Shown piece by piece: positions 25,976 to 35,002 of a stretch of DNA of 64,000 bases. A program made the position numbers and the translations under genes. The stretch lies in the NCBI GenBank assembly GCA_024637015.1, contig JAGXGE010000011.1:162182-226181 (forward strand), written 5' to 3'. Origin of the DNA: Aequorivita sp. (GTDB lineage Bacteria; Bacteroidota; Bacteroidia; Flavobacteriales; Flavobacteriaceae). Positions within the stretch are counted from its first letter, which is position 1. Every line of letters starts with the position of its first letter. The notes below the pieces were generated by a model that was not told the origin of the DNA, did no database searches, and was given only the letters and a program-made list of their open reading frames with translations.

Positions 25976-27643
25976 CTATTTGGCATAAGCATCCTCATGC
26001 ACATTCTTAACAGCCCTTCCGCTTGGGTCGTTCATATTCTTAAAGCTGGCGTCCCATTCCAACGCAATGGGGCTACTGCAAGCCACAGAAGGTACTGAAG
26101 GCACACTGAGCGCTGCAGTGTCGCTAGGGAAATGCTCTGCAAAAATACTTCGGTAATAAAACTCCTCTTTGCTACTGGGCGTTTGTAGTGGGAACTTGTA
26201 TTTTGCGTTCGCGAGCTGCTCGTCGGTTACTTGTTCGTTTACCATTTCCTTTAGGGTGTCTATCCAACTGTAGCCCACGCCGTCGCTGAACTGTTCCTTT
26301 TGGCGCCAGGCAACGCTTGCCGGTAGCATATCTTCAAAGGCTTTGCGGAGTACCCATTTTTCCATACGTTCACCGTTAATCATTTTGTCCTGCGGGTTGA
26401 TACGCATTGCCACATCCATAAATTCTTTGTCTAAAAAAGGAACACGCCCTTCAATACCCCAACTTGCTAGTGATTTGTTGGCGCGAAGACAATCATACAT
26501 ATGCAGCTTGTCTAGCTTACGTACGTTTTCATCATGAAAATCTTTTGCAGTTGGTGCTTTGTGAAAATATAGATAGCCTCCAAAGATTTCATCAGCCCCT
26601 TCACCGCTAAGTACCATTTTTATTCCCATTGCTTTAATAGCACGTGCCATTAAATACATAGGTGTACTAGCTCGGATGGTAGTAATGTCATACGTTTCCA
26701 AATGATAAACCACATCGCGGATGGCGTCTATACCTTCCTGAATGGTGAATTTTATTTCGTGGTGTACGGTTTTTAGATGATCTGCCACTTTTTGTGCGGC
26801 GGCCAGATCGGGGCTGCCCTCAAGTCCGATAGCAAAACTATGGAGCTGTGGCCACCACGCGCCTTCGGTGTCTTCGCTTTCGATACGCTTTTCGGCATAT
26901 TTTTTTGCTATGGCGGAAGTGATGCTGCTGTCCAAACCACCGGAAAGCAATACGCCGTAAGGCACATCGCTCATTAATTGACGGTGCACGGCAGCTTCCA
27001 AGGCTTTGCGGAGGGTTGCAATTTCGGTGACGTTGTCTTTTACGTTTTCATAATCCATCCAATCCCGAGAATACCAACGTTTCAGTTCGCCTTCACGGCT
27101 ATCAAGATAATGGCCGGGTGGGAAGAGTTCAATTTTTGTACATATGCCTTCCAAAGCTTTTAATTCTGAAGCTACATAAAAGGTTCCGTTCTGGTCCCAA
27201 CCCATATAAAGGGGTATGATGCCCATATGGTCGCGCGCTATAAGATAGTTATCGTTTTTAATATCGTAAAGCGCAAAGCCAAAAATACCGTTCATTTCAT
27301 CCAAAAATGCTGCGCCTTTATCTCTATATAAAGGGAGAATAACCTCGCAATCACTTTTAGTTAGAAATACATAATCTTTGAACTGCTTTCGAAGTTCCAT
27401 GTGGTTATAGATTTCGCCATTGGCGGCAAGAACCAAATTGCCATCACTGCTGAAAAGTGGTTGCTTTCCTGAAGTGGGGTCTACAATAGCTAGGCGCTCG
27501 TGTGCCATAATCGCTTTGTCGTTACTAAAAATTCCGCTCCAGTCTGGACCGCGATGACGGATACACTTTGCCATTGACAATACCTGAAGTCTCAAAGCCT
27601 CTGCGGGCTCTTTAAGTTTGAATGCACATACAATTCCACACAT
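25976..27643 (-). CDS. asnB: Asparagine synthase B, glutamine-hydrolysing
   Basis: Makes asparagine from aspartate, ATP and glutamine. The 555-residue protein begins MCGIVCAFKLKEP, so Cys2 is the glutaminase nucleophile. RHRGPDWSGIF, LAIVDPTSGKQPL and NGEIYNH follow in the amidotransferase domain. The synthetase domain shows the PP-loop LLSGGLDSSI and SGEGADEIFGGYLYF. The length is close to E. coli AsnB. The 5' leader contains an Asn-rich leader peptide and a terminator, so expression is probably controlled by ribosome-mediated transcription attenuation. Confidence 0.97.
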   Translation of the reverse strand: MCGIVCAFKLKEPAEALRLQVLSMAKCIRHRGPDWSGIFSNDKAIMAHERLAIVDPTSGKQPLFSSDGNLVLAANGEIYNHMELRKQFKDYVFLTKSDCEVILPLYRDKGAAFLDEMNGIFGFALYDIKNDNYLIARDHMGIIPLYMGWDQNGTFYVASELKALEGICTKIELFPPGHYLDSREGELKRWYSRDWMDYENVKDNVTEIATLRKALEAAVHRQLMSDVPYGVLLSGGLDSSITSAIAKKYAEKRIESEDTEGAWWPQLHSFAIGLEGSPDLAAAQKVADHLKTVHHEIKFTIQEGIDAIRDVVYHLETYDITTIRASTPMYLMARAIKAMGIKMVLSGEGADEIFGGYLYFHKAPTAKDFHDENVRKLDKLHMYDCLRANKSLASWGIEGRVPFLDKEFMDVAMRINPQDKMINGERMEKWVLRKAFEDMLPASVAWRQKEQFSDGVGYSWIDTLKEMVNEQVTDEQLANAKYKFPLQTPSSKEEFYYRSIFAEHFPSDTAALSVPSVPSVACSSPIALEWDASFKNMNDPSGRAVKNVHEDAYAK

Positions 27644-27676
27644 AATTTCTATAATTTAAATGGTTAGTTTTATTTC

Positions 27677-27710
27677 AAAAAAAAAGCCTGTCAAGAAAAA
27701 CTTGACAGGC
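27677..27710 (-). terminator. Leader terminator (attenuator) upstream of asnB
   Basis: Perfect 10-bp hairpin GCCTGTCAAG / CTTGACAGGC with a 5-nt loop, followed on the minus strand by nine T's. It sits 34 nt upstream of the asnB ATG, inside the leader, and would stop transcription before the gene. An upstream 9-nt segment (27723-27731) is exactly complementary to 27696-27704, which covers the loop and one arm end, and could form a competing antiterminator. Confidence 0.88.
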
Positions 27711-27732
27711 CATATATCGCGACAAGTTTTTG

Positions 27733-27780
27733 TTACGGCAGCGGGTTATTATTGTTTGTATTTAGGCTGAAATGTAACAT
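27733..27780 (-). CDS. Asn-rich leader peptide of asnB
   Basis: 15-codon ORF with the translation MLHFSLNTNNNNPLP. Five of six consecutive codons (27745-27762) encode Asn, using both AAT and AAC. The stop codon lies directly next to the antiterminator segment. A ribosome stalled on Asn codons would leave that segment free, whereas one reaching the stop would cover it and let the terminator form. The position, composition and spacing are those of an amino-acid attenuation leader. Confidence 0.85.
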   Translation of the reverse strand: MLHFSLNTNNNNPLP

Positions 27781-27955
27781 ATACTTGTTTTTTATATAAT
27801 TGAATTGCTAATTTAAAGTAATTAATTCCGGAATTCCAAATATTTTTTGAAGAATACTCAATAAATAGTTTAAAGAAATAAATATTCGTTGAAACACACT
27901 CTTTGAACCGACTAGATTTCAAAAACTTATAGCATTTCTGTTTTCTTTTTAGGAC

Positions 27956-28477
27956 CTATTTCATCAATAAGAGAATTTCTACTGGAAGTTCTTCTTTATG
28001 AATTTCATTGCCTATAGTGTTATAAAAGGCGTATCTCATTCGATATTCGTCCAGTAATTTAATCATGTAGATTTCCCGTTTAGGATTGTAAAAGGTTATG
28101 AATTCCGTGGCATGAACGGTGTAATCTTTATAATCACTAGTAACTTTCAGTCTTACCGAGGAGGGAATAATTTCACTTGGTGTAAATTCTGAATTGAAGA
28201 TTAGCATTCCATTGGGAAGGTATGATGCTGAAAACCCCGGCCGACCGTCTTCTTCAAATTTAGCTATGTATCTAATATTTGAGGCATTTTGCATCCCGTC
28301 TATTTCCTGCACTTGCCATTCTGAAATGAAGTTGGTAGGAAATAGTGCTTCCTGACGTTCCAAGACTGCTTTCGGTACTTCTGATTGGGGGATGAAGCGA
28401 ACGTTATCATTAACATCCTGTGCGTACGTGAATGCAATAAATAAAATACTTAGCAATAGTGTAAAAATGTTTCTCAT
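27956..28477 (-). CDS. Secreted hypothetical protein
   Basis: 173-residue protein with a signal peptide (MRNIFTLLLSILFIAFTYAQ). The mature part has alternating strand-like segments, such as SNIRYIAKFEEDGRPGFSASYL and YKDYTVHATEFITFYNPKREI, faintly resembling PepSY/BLIP-like small periplasmic folds. No motif supports a function. It is encoded upstream of the asnB leader on the same strand, but nearly 180 nt separate it from the leader peptide. Confidence 0.7.
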   Translation of the reverse strand: MRNIFTLLLSILFIAFTYAQDVNDNVRFIPQSEVPKAVLERQEALFPTNFISEWQVQEIDGMQNASNIRYIAKFEEDGRPGFSASYLPNGMLIFNSEFTPSEIIPSSVRLKVTSDYKDYTVHATEFITFYNPKREIYMIKLLDEYRMRYAFYNTIGNEIHKEELPVEILLLMK

Positions 28478-28543
28478 AGCGGTATGTTTTTATTATACGC
28501 TATAAGATACGCAGCTTAGCTGAAGAAAAACAGGACTTTAGCG

Positions 28544-30958
28544 TTATCTTAACTTCGGAAAACTGGCTGGATTGGCCTCATGTATAATTTCATAAACCTT
28601 TTCATAAACATCTTCCACTGAAGGCTTACTGAAGTAATCTCCATCCGTTCCATAAGCGGGACGATGTTCTTTTGCAGTAAGTGTTTGTGGTTTACTGTCC
28701 AAATGTTTATAACCGCCCTGAACATCCACAATATTCTGAAGTATATATGCTGAAGCCCCTCCGGATACGTCTTCGTCAATAACAAGTAAACGGTTGGTTT
28801 TAGCTACGCTCTTTACCATATCGTGGTTAAGATCTAAAGGTAAGAGTGATTGCACATCAATAATTTCGGCATCAATGCCTGCTTGTTGTAGTTCTTTAGC
28901 GGCTTCTTCCACAATTCTTAAAGTGCTTCCATAGGAAACCAGTGTGATGTCTTTTCCTTCTTTTATGGTTTCAACAATTCCTATTGGGGTTTTAAGCTCG
29001 CCTAGGTTGTTCGGCATTTTTTCTTTTAAACGGTAACCGTTCAGACATTCAATAACCAATGCAGGTTCGTCGGTTTCAAGCAAGGTGTTGTAAAATCCTG
29101 CTGCTTTGGTCATATTTCGCGGCACAAGAATATACATTCCGCGAAGCAGATGAATCAAGCCGCCCATTTGCGAACCGCTATGCCAGATTCCTTCCAGTCT
29201 ATGGCCACGGGTACGAACAATCAATGGTGCTTTTTGGGTACCGTTTGTTCGGTAGCGAACCGTCACCAAATCGTCACTCATTATTTGAAGACAGTATAAT
29301 ATATAATCTAAATACTGAATCTCTGCAATAGGACGCAGGCCGCGCATTGCCATCCCGATTCCTTGACCAAGAATTGTGGCTTCACGGATTCCAACATCGG
29401 CAACCCTAAGTTTGCCATATTTTTCCTGCATTCCTTCCAAGCCTTGGTTTACGTCGCCAATCTCGCCACTGTCTTCCCCAAAAATTAAAACCTCGGGGTG
29501 TTTGTTGAAAATTGCGTCAAAATTATCGCGAATAATTAGGCGGCCATCTACTTCTTCAGCATCTTTGGCGTAGGAGGGAAGTACTTCTTTTATAGTTTTG
29601 GCGTTTTCTTTTGCTTCACTGTAAAGATGTGCGCTGTATTTAGGTTGGATTATTTCGAAATAATTTTCAATCCAATCTTGAAGTTGTTTCTTTTCAGAAG
29701 AATCCTCACCTACCACATAACGCAAAGCTTTTCGTGCTGAGGCGAGAATGTCTTTTCGCAACGGCTCTTTTTCAGAAGCTAGTTCGTTCTTTAACTTTTC
29801 AATGAAGTTTTTGTTCCTGCTGTTTTCGGCTAGGTTTCCAAGCAATAAAACAGCTTCTTCCTGTTCTTTTTTCTGAGGCGCAACAAAAGCATCCCAAGCT
29901 GCTTTTTTACCATCACGAACTTTTTTCTTTATATTTTTTTCAATTTCAGTAAGCGTTTCTTCCGTAGCGATATCGCTAGAAATAATCCATTCACGCATTT
30001 TCACGTTACAATCATTTTTTGCTTCCCACTCCAAACGTTCTTTACTTTTGTAACGTTCATGCGAACCACTGGTACTATGGCCTTGTGGCTGGGTTAACTG
30101 CTGAACGTGAATCAAAACAGGAACGTGTTCTTCACGCGCAATTTTTGATGCACGATTGTAAACCTCTATAAGTTCTGGGTAATCCCAACCTTTTACGCGG
30201 ATAATTTCATACCCATCTTCTTCCTCGTTGCGCTGAAATCCTTTTAAAACTTCAGAAATATTTTCTTTAGTAGTCTGGTATTTTGCGTGAACTGAAATTC
30301 CATATTCATCGTCCCAAACGCTCATCACCATTGGTACTTGCAATACACCGGCAGCGTTTATGGTTTCCCAAAAAAGGCCTTCGCTGGTGCTGGCATTTCC
30401 TATAGTTCCCCAAGCAACTTCATTGCCGTTGATGGAAAAATTGGTTTTGTTTTCAATCCCTTTTATATTTCTAAAAATTTTTGAAGCCTGTGCTAAACCT
30501 AACAATCGTGGCATTTGCCCTGCGGTTGGTGAAATATCGGCACTGCTGTTTTTTTGTTGTGTAAGGTTTTTCCAACTACCGTCCTCATTTAAGCTATGCG
30601 TTGCAAAGTGACCACCCATTTGCCTTCCGGCGCTCATTGGGTCTGATTTAATGTCTGTATGTGCATAAAGACCTGCGAAAAACTGTTCAATGGTAAGCTT
30701 TCCAATGGCCATCATAAAGGTTTGGTCACGGTAATACCCACTGCGCCAATCGCCGTTTTTAAAAGCTTTAGCCCAAGCCAGTTGCGGCACTTCCGTTCCA
30801 TCACCGAAAATTCCAAATTTTGCTTTTCCAGTAAGCACTTCGCGACGGCCCAACAGACTACATTCACGGCTGGTAACAGCAATTTTATAATCATTCAAAA
30901 CTGTTTCTTTGAAATCTTCAAAGGAAATCTCGCCGTTAGTCTTAGGGTCTGTTTGCAT
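28544..30958 (-). CDS. Thiamine-dependent 2-oxoacid dehydrogenase E1, fused alpha-beta
   Basis: 804-residue fusion of the E1 alpha and beta chains. The alpha part (about residues 1-430) has GGHFATHSL, and WGTIGNASTSEGLFWETINAA followed by DDEYGISV. The beta part holds VLIFGEDSGEIGDVNQGLEG, VADVGIREATILGQGIGMAM, EIQYLDYI and the C-terminal transketolase domain (LVSYGSTLRIVEEAAKEL, VIDEDVSGG). It decarboxylates a 2-oxoacid and passes the acyl group to an E2. In Bacteroidota such fusions are usually the branched-chain (2-oxoisovalerate) type, but the substrate is inferred. E2 and E3 are not adjacent. Confidence 0.92.
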   Translation of the reverse strand: MQTDPKTNGEISFEDFKETVLNDYKIAVTSRECSLLGRREVLTGKAKFGIFGDGTEVPQLAWAKAFKNGDWRSGYYRDQTFMMAIGKLTIEQFFAGLYAHTDIKSDPMSAGRQMGGHFATHSLNEDGSWKNLTQQKNSSADISPTAGQMPRLLGLAQASKIFRNIKGIENKTNFSINGNEVAWGTIGNASTSEGLFWETINAAGVLQVPMVMSVWDDEYGISVHAKYQTTKENISEVLKGFQRNEEEDGYEIIRVKGWDYPELIEVYNRASKIAREEHVPVLIHVQQLTQPQGHSTSGSHERYKSKERLEWEAKNDCNVKMREWIISSDIATEETLTEIEKNIKKKVRDGKKAAWDAFVAPQKKEQEEAVLLLGNLAENSRNKNFIEKLKNELASEKEPLRKDILASARKALRYVVGEDSSEKKQLQDWIENYFEIIQPKYSAHLYSEAKENAKTIKEVLPSYAKDAEEVDGRLIIRDNFDAIFNKHPEVLIFGEDSGEIGDVNQGLEGMQEKYGKLRVADVGIREATILGQGIGMAMRGLRPIAEIQYLDYILYCLQIMSDDLVTVRYRTNGTQKAPLIVRTRGHRLEGIWHSGSQMGGLIHLLRGMYILVPRNMTKAAGFYNTLLETDEPALVIECLNGYRLKEKMPNNLGELKTPIGIVETIKEGKDITLVSYGSTLRIVEEAAKELQQAGIDAEIIDVQSLLPLDLNHDMVKSVAKTNRLLVIDEDVSGGASAYILQNIVDVQGGYKHLDSKPQTLTAKEHRPAYGTDGDYFSKPSVEDVYEKVYEIIHEANPASFPKLR

Positions 30959-31058
30959 TACAATGAGTTTTTATATTTGCAAAAATAGCGAAATCGAGCG
31001 TGTTTCGCAATGCTTAGTTATGCACAGATTATTTTTGAAAAGGAATGTTTTTGTTAGC

Positions 31059-31283
31059 TTAATTCTTTTCGGAAGGAATAATCTTAAGTATCAATAATCT
31101 AAACAAGAGAATGAAAGGAAAGCCGTGGAGCAAAATATCAAACCAATCTGCAGCATTCATTCCTACAGCGCCACCTGCAATCCATTTTAGTTTTCCCCAA
31201 AGATGTGGTTCGGGAAAGAAAGGGGCTAAACCCAAAGTGAGACATAAAAGAAGGATGATTCGCCAGTTGTTCAATAGTTGCAT
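31059..31283 (-). CDS. Small two-helix membrane protein
   Basis: 74-residue hydrophobic protein with two predicted transmembrane segments (WRIILLLCLTLGLAPFF and ILLHGFPFILLFRLLILKII) joined by a loop containing HLWGKLKWIAGGAVGMNAADWFD. The loop looks conserved-protein-like rather than random. I cannot assign a function. It lies between the E1 gene and the interrupted gene at 31309-32151, all on the minus strand. Confidence 0.72.
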   Translation of the reverse strand: MQLLNNWRIILLLCLTLGLAPFFPEPHLWGKLKWIAGGAVGMNAADWFDILLHGFPFILLFRLLILKIIPSEKN

Positions 31284-31308
31284 CTTGTTGACTTGTTAAT
31301 TCTTCATA

Positions 31309-32151
31309 CTATTTTTTTGACATTTTGTAATGCAGATTTAAAAACCGTATTCCGTAAAAATTTAAGTTGTGGTCAGCTCTTAAAATGTTTTCGTCGTCTT
31401 CATAAACTCGAATCCATTCGTGCATGGACTTTACAAATCGCGCCCAATATTTGCCTTTATGATTTGTCAATGTGAAATAAAATCCGTTGTCTCCAAATTT
31501 TTTACCATCAGAGCTGAGCAATAACGAACCGGCTTTTCCAATACTGTGGGTCATTACAACCGAAGCATTTCCATTTGGCAGGGAAAATATCACTTTCAAA
31601 AGTGGTTTTTTATAATTTGGATTGTTGCAAGTTGTATAAATGCCCGAATAAATAACATCGTTACTACTTTTAATAATTCGGTACCATATGGTCCATTTAG
31701 TTTCCTTTGTGCTCTTGTGTTTTAGTTTTATGATTTCGCTTTTAAGTCCTTTTGAAGTGTCCATAGCACTTAAGGGTAAATTAAGTTGTTACAAGCGTTT
31801 ACTGAAAACTAGGGAAAGAAGCTTTCCAAAAGGTCTGAAAATACCTTTCCATTCAGACCATACTTCAAAATCATAATTTGAAGTGTTTTCATAAAAGTCT
31901 GTTACGTTTTTGTTCAAAAGCAATTTTTCTTCATTGCTGAACCCCAGCGCGTCTATGGTTTCTAAAAGACCTGAATTTGGTTGGTTTTTTTGAATTTCTA
32001 GGTTTTCATTTTCTGCCAATTCAAGAAAAAATTTATCCTTTATTATATCTTTAGCCCCAATTGGACCGATGAGCCAATAATATTCTTCAGGATCTATTTT
32101 TCTTCCTGTAGTTTTAACCCAAATTTGTGTAATTTTATCTTGAATTGCCAC
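31309..32151 (-). pseudogene. Conserved hypothetical gene split by an in-frame TAA
   Basis: Two adjacent ORFs (31789-32151 and 31309-31764) lie in one reading frame. The first ends SLVFSKRL followed by TAA (31789-31791). The frame then reads QLNLPLSAMDTSKGLKSEII with no further stop until 31309. The sequence across the stop looks like continuous protein, and the simplest origin is CAA to TAA. The restored product would be about 280 residues: an N-terminal helical part (KIDPEEYYWLIGPIGAKDII) and a C-terminal beta-rich part (KWTIWYRIIKSSNDVIYSGIY). The start codon is GTG at 32151, 22 nt after the upstream M1-like gene. Function unknown. Confidence 0.72.
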
Positions 32152-32172
32152 TTGTGTTTTTGGATTTTTTTA

Positions 32173-34986
32173 TTAATACCACCTTCTTGTAAACAGTCCC
32201 AATAAAGTTTTCGGACTTAAGGTTACAATAAACCGAACCTTTTCATCATAATGTGGCAAGTTGGGTTCAAAGCCTAAACTTGAATAAACAGGGAAATATA
32301 GCTCGAAATAATCAGCAACCAAACTTAGGCGAATTCCGCTATCAAAAACAGCGTTTGTGCCACGAGCTTTGTTGTGAATAAGCCCAACGTCGCCATAGGC
32401 ATAGATCCATTTCCAGATATTGGTGCTAGCATTCACGGTGGTCATCCAGCTATTTGCGTATGCAGGTTCTAGTTGCGATTTAAAACCACCTTCAGCAATA
32501 ATCAACTGCTGGCTAAAAAGACCGGAATCTTCGCTACGACCGTAATAATTATAATCAAAAAGATAATCGTTAGGGCGGTCCAAGGCAAAACTGAAAAAAT
32601 CCTCATTCTCGCGTGTATCGTTAAAAAGGAAAGCACCTGCAAAAAAACGAAGGTTTAACTGGCGATTGCTTAAAAAAAGTTTTCGGTATTCAAGGTTCAC
32701 AGAAAGTTTGCTGAATTTTGAAGAAATTTCATAATCCACAATCCCTCTAAAATAATTGATAAGGTTTGGATTTGAATATACATACTGCATATTGAAAACG
32801 CTGTAATTTGGCTCTTGCAGTGGATTATTAGGGTCTTCGTCCTGATAAACATTTACATTTCGAAGATTGATATACTGTTTTTCATTGTCCCTTAAATCCT
32901 CATTTCTAAAAGAAAAGGTTATGTATGGTGTAAAACGTTTGTAGAACAACCCACGGTCGTAAGAATAATAATTGCCAGAAAATCCATAGCGCATAGCATA
33001 CAGGTTACCTTGGTCCATGGCTTGGGTATAACTGATGGAAGCACTACCAACAAGGGTTTTGCTTCTAAAACCGAATTGCGGCTCCAAACTGTAGTGAACT
33101 GCTTTTGGAAGTACTGTTTTATTGTAAAGACGCAAGCCCGTTGAAATGCCATCATACAAATTATATTCAAAAATGGGCATAAAGAAAAACTGTGTGTAGT
33201 TCGGATCTTCCACATCCTGAAAAAGACGAAATTGTAAAGGTTTGTTCAATAAACCATTTACCGTCTTAAAATTGTTTCTACGGTTGTATTCGGGTATTCT
33301 TCCTTCGTAATTTAGTGCCAACCTGCGAATATTTTCCGAAGGAATTGTTATTGAAGTAATGCTATCAAAGGGTTTTGTATATATTTTAAATACAACCTCA
33401 TTCTTGTTTAAACCATAAAGCGAAATTGGTAATTCCGACTTTCGATTGTTTTTGATGAAAACTTCCAAAGAATCTCCCTTCTTTTTAACCTTTTTTATTT
33501 TGAAATCGATAGTTGTTCGGGTATCTACAAAATCTTCAAAAAACCAATTTATCGGAAGCTCTGTTTTTTCGGAAAGAAATTCTTCAAAATCTGAAGATTT
33601 AACTGGTTTTAATTTGTTTTCGGAATAAAATTCCTTGATGCTATTATTCAAAATGTCATTGCCTAAATAATCGTTTAAATACTTTAATCCGCTTGCGCCA
33701 TAATAAGCGTTGGCAATATTCATATTGAATTTCAACAAAGAATCCTTGGGCGCAGTAAGTGACTGATGAATATTATTGCGCGCCATATTAAGGTAAAGTA
33801 TAGGGTATTGGTCGTTGAACTCAAGGTCTGAAGCATGCGCCCACCGAATAACCCACCAATTGCTCAGGTTGCCTATTATTTTCATTTTTGGATAATAGGT
33901 GTCTACATATTCCATCATCAAATAAATCTGCAAAGCATCTTGCAACCAATAGTCTTCGCGGGAGTTCATTACCAAAGTGTTGTCAATATAATATCGGGTA
34001 ATGGTTTTTAGTTGCTCCATATCATATTCAAAGCCATCGGGGAAAGGGCTTATAAAATTGGGCAATTGGTTAAGACCGTACACGGGATTTGTGCGGTAAT
34101 CTGTTTCGCTTATAACCATTTTTTTAAATGGATAGGGCCCAAGTTTTGAATCCAAAAAATGAACAACTCTATCAATCATCAAAGCCTGCACGGGTGGGTT
34201 GACCTTACTGTTTTGAAGGTTGGTTACAACCTGTACTTTATCAGTTTCAATGGTATCAAAGGTTGGGTTTTTCTCAAGATAAAGTACAGCGTTTTCTCTG
34301 TCTTTCCCAATGAGCTCTATGTTTTTTATGTTTCCTGAAATGTTTTCTGAAACCAAATCAAAGTCTGAGGTCAAGGAATAATTCTTCGGAACATGAAGTT
34401 TTATGAAAAATTCTGAAGGTGTTAAGTATAAATCGTCTGTATTTTTATTGCTATAAATCTGCCATTCCCCATCGTAAACCGCTGGAGAGATAAACCAATA
34501 GCGCAGTTTGAAGTCGTTCTGTTTATCAACTCCGTAGCGAGTAAATCTGTCATCGGAAATTTTAACGGTATAATCTAAATTGAAGGTGTAACTATCTCCA
34601 GGCTGCAGGGGTGTATTGGGGATAATCTTTAAAATATCCACAGCTTTACCACGCTGCCATTGCAAAGGAGCGGTGGAGTTGCTATAAATTTTTTCAATGC
34701 TAGTCTTTCCGCGTTCCTCGTCTTTTTCAAAGTGAAATGCGCTTTCATAATTTTCGGCAAAACGTTTACCTAATGGCGTTGTTTTGGATGAAAAGCTATT
34801 GGCCCAGTCGAAAAGAAATATTTCTTTTAAAGTATCTGTGGAAGTATTTTGATAGGTAATCTGTTGTTTGATAGCAATAGTTTTCTGCGAAGGATTCAGC
34901 GTTGCATCTATGCTTATGGTATGCTGCGCCGATACCTGAACAGTAAGAAAAAAAAGAATGCTATATAAAATATGTTGGAGTGTCAA
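32173..34986 (-). CDS. Large M1-peptidase-like protein without zinc ligands
   Basis: 937-residue exported protein (signal peptide ending QVSAQ). The N-terminal half follows the M1 aminopeptidase layout. In place of the exopeptidase and zinc motifs (GxMEN, HExxHxW, NEG) it has GLNQLPNF, TITRYYIDN and YWLQDALQIYLMMEYV, so both histidines, the catalytic Glu and the third ligand are missing. The C-terminal half has many aromatic amphipathic strands (YRKLFLSNRQLNLRFFAGAF and similar), looks like an outer-membrane barrel, and ends in RRWY. Likely a non-catalytic surface protein; the inactivity is inferred from the motifs. Confidence 0.82.
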   Translation of the reverse strand: MTLQHILYSILFFLTVQVSAQHTISIDATLNPSQKTIAIKQQITYQNTSTDTLKEIFLFDWANSFSSKTTPLGKRFAENYESAFHFEKDEERGKTSIEKIYSNSTAPLQWQRGKAVDILKIIPNTPLQPGDSYTFNLDYTVKISDDRFTRYGVDKQNDFKLRYWFISPAVYDGEWQIYSNKNTDDLYLTPSEFFIKLHVPKNYSLTSDFDLVSENISGNIKNIELIGKDRENAVLYLEKNPTFDTIETDKVQVVTNLQNSKVNPPVQALMIDRVVHFLDSKLGPYPFKKMVISETDYRTNPVYGLNQLPNFISPFPDGFEYDMEQLKTITRYYIDNTLVMNSREDYWLQDALQIYLMMEYVDTYYPKMKIIGNLSNWWVIRWAHASDLEFNDQYPILYLNMARNNIHQSLTAPKDSLLKFNMNIANAYYGASGLKYLNDYLGNDILNNSIKEFYSENKLKPVKSSDFEEFLSEKTELPINWFFEDFVDTRTTIDFKIKKVKKKGDSLEVFIKNNRKSELPISLYGLNKNEVVFKIYTKPFDSITSITIPSENIRRLALNYEGRIPEYNRRNNFKTVNGLLNKPLQFRLFQDVEDPNYTQFFFMPIFEYNLYDGISTGLRLYNKTVLPKAVHYSLEPQFGFRSKTLVGSASISYTQAMDQGNLYAMRYGFSGNYYSYDRGLFYKRFTPYITFSFRNEDLRDNEKQYINLRNVNVYQDEDPNNPLQEPNYSVFNMQYVYSNPNLINYFRGIVDYEISSKFSKLSVNLEYRKLFLSNRQLNLRFFAGAFLFNDTRENEDFFSFALDRPNDYLFDYNYYGRSEDSGLFSQQLIIAEGGFKSQLEPAYANSWMTTVNASTNIWKWIYAYGDVGLIHNKARGTNAVFDSGIRLSLVADYFELYFPVYSSLGFEPNLPHYDEKVRFIVTLSPKTLLGLFTRRWY

Positions 34987-35002
34987 GAAGTTTTTCTGAG
35001 CT

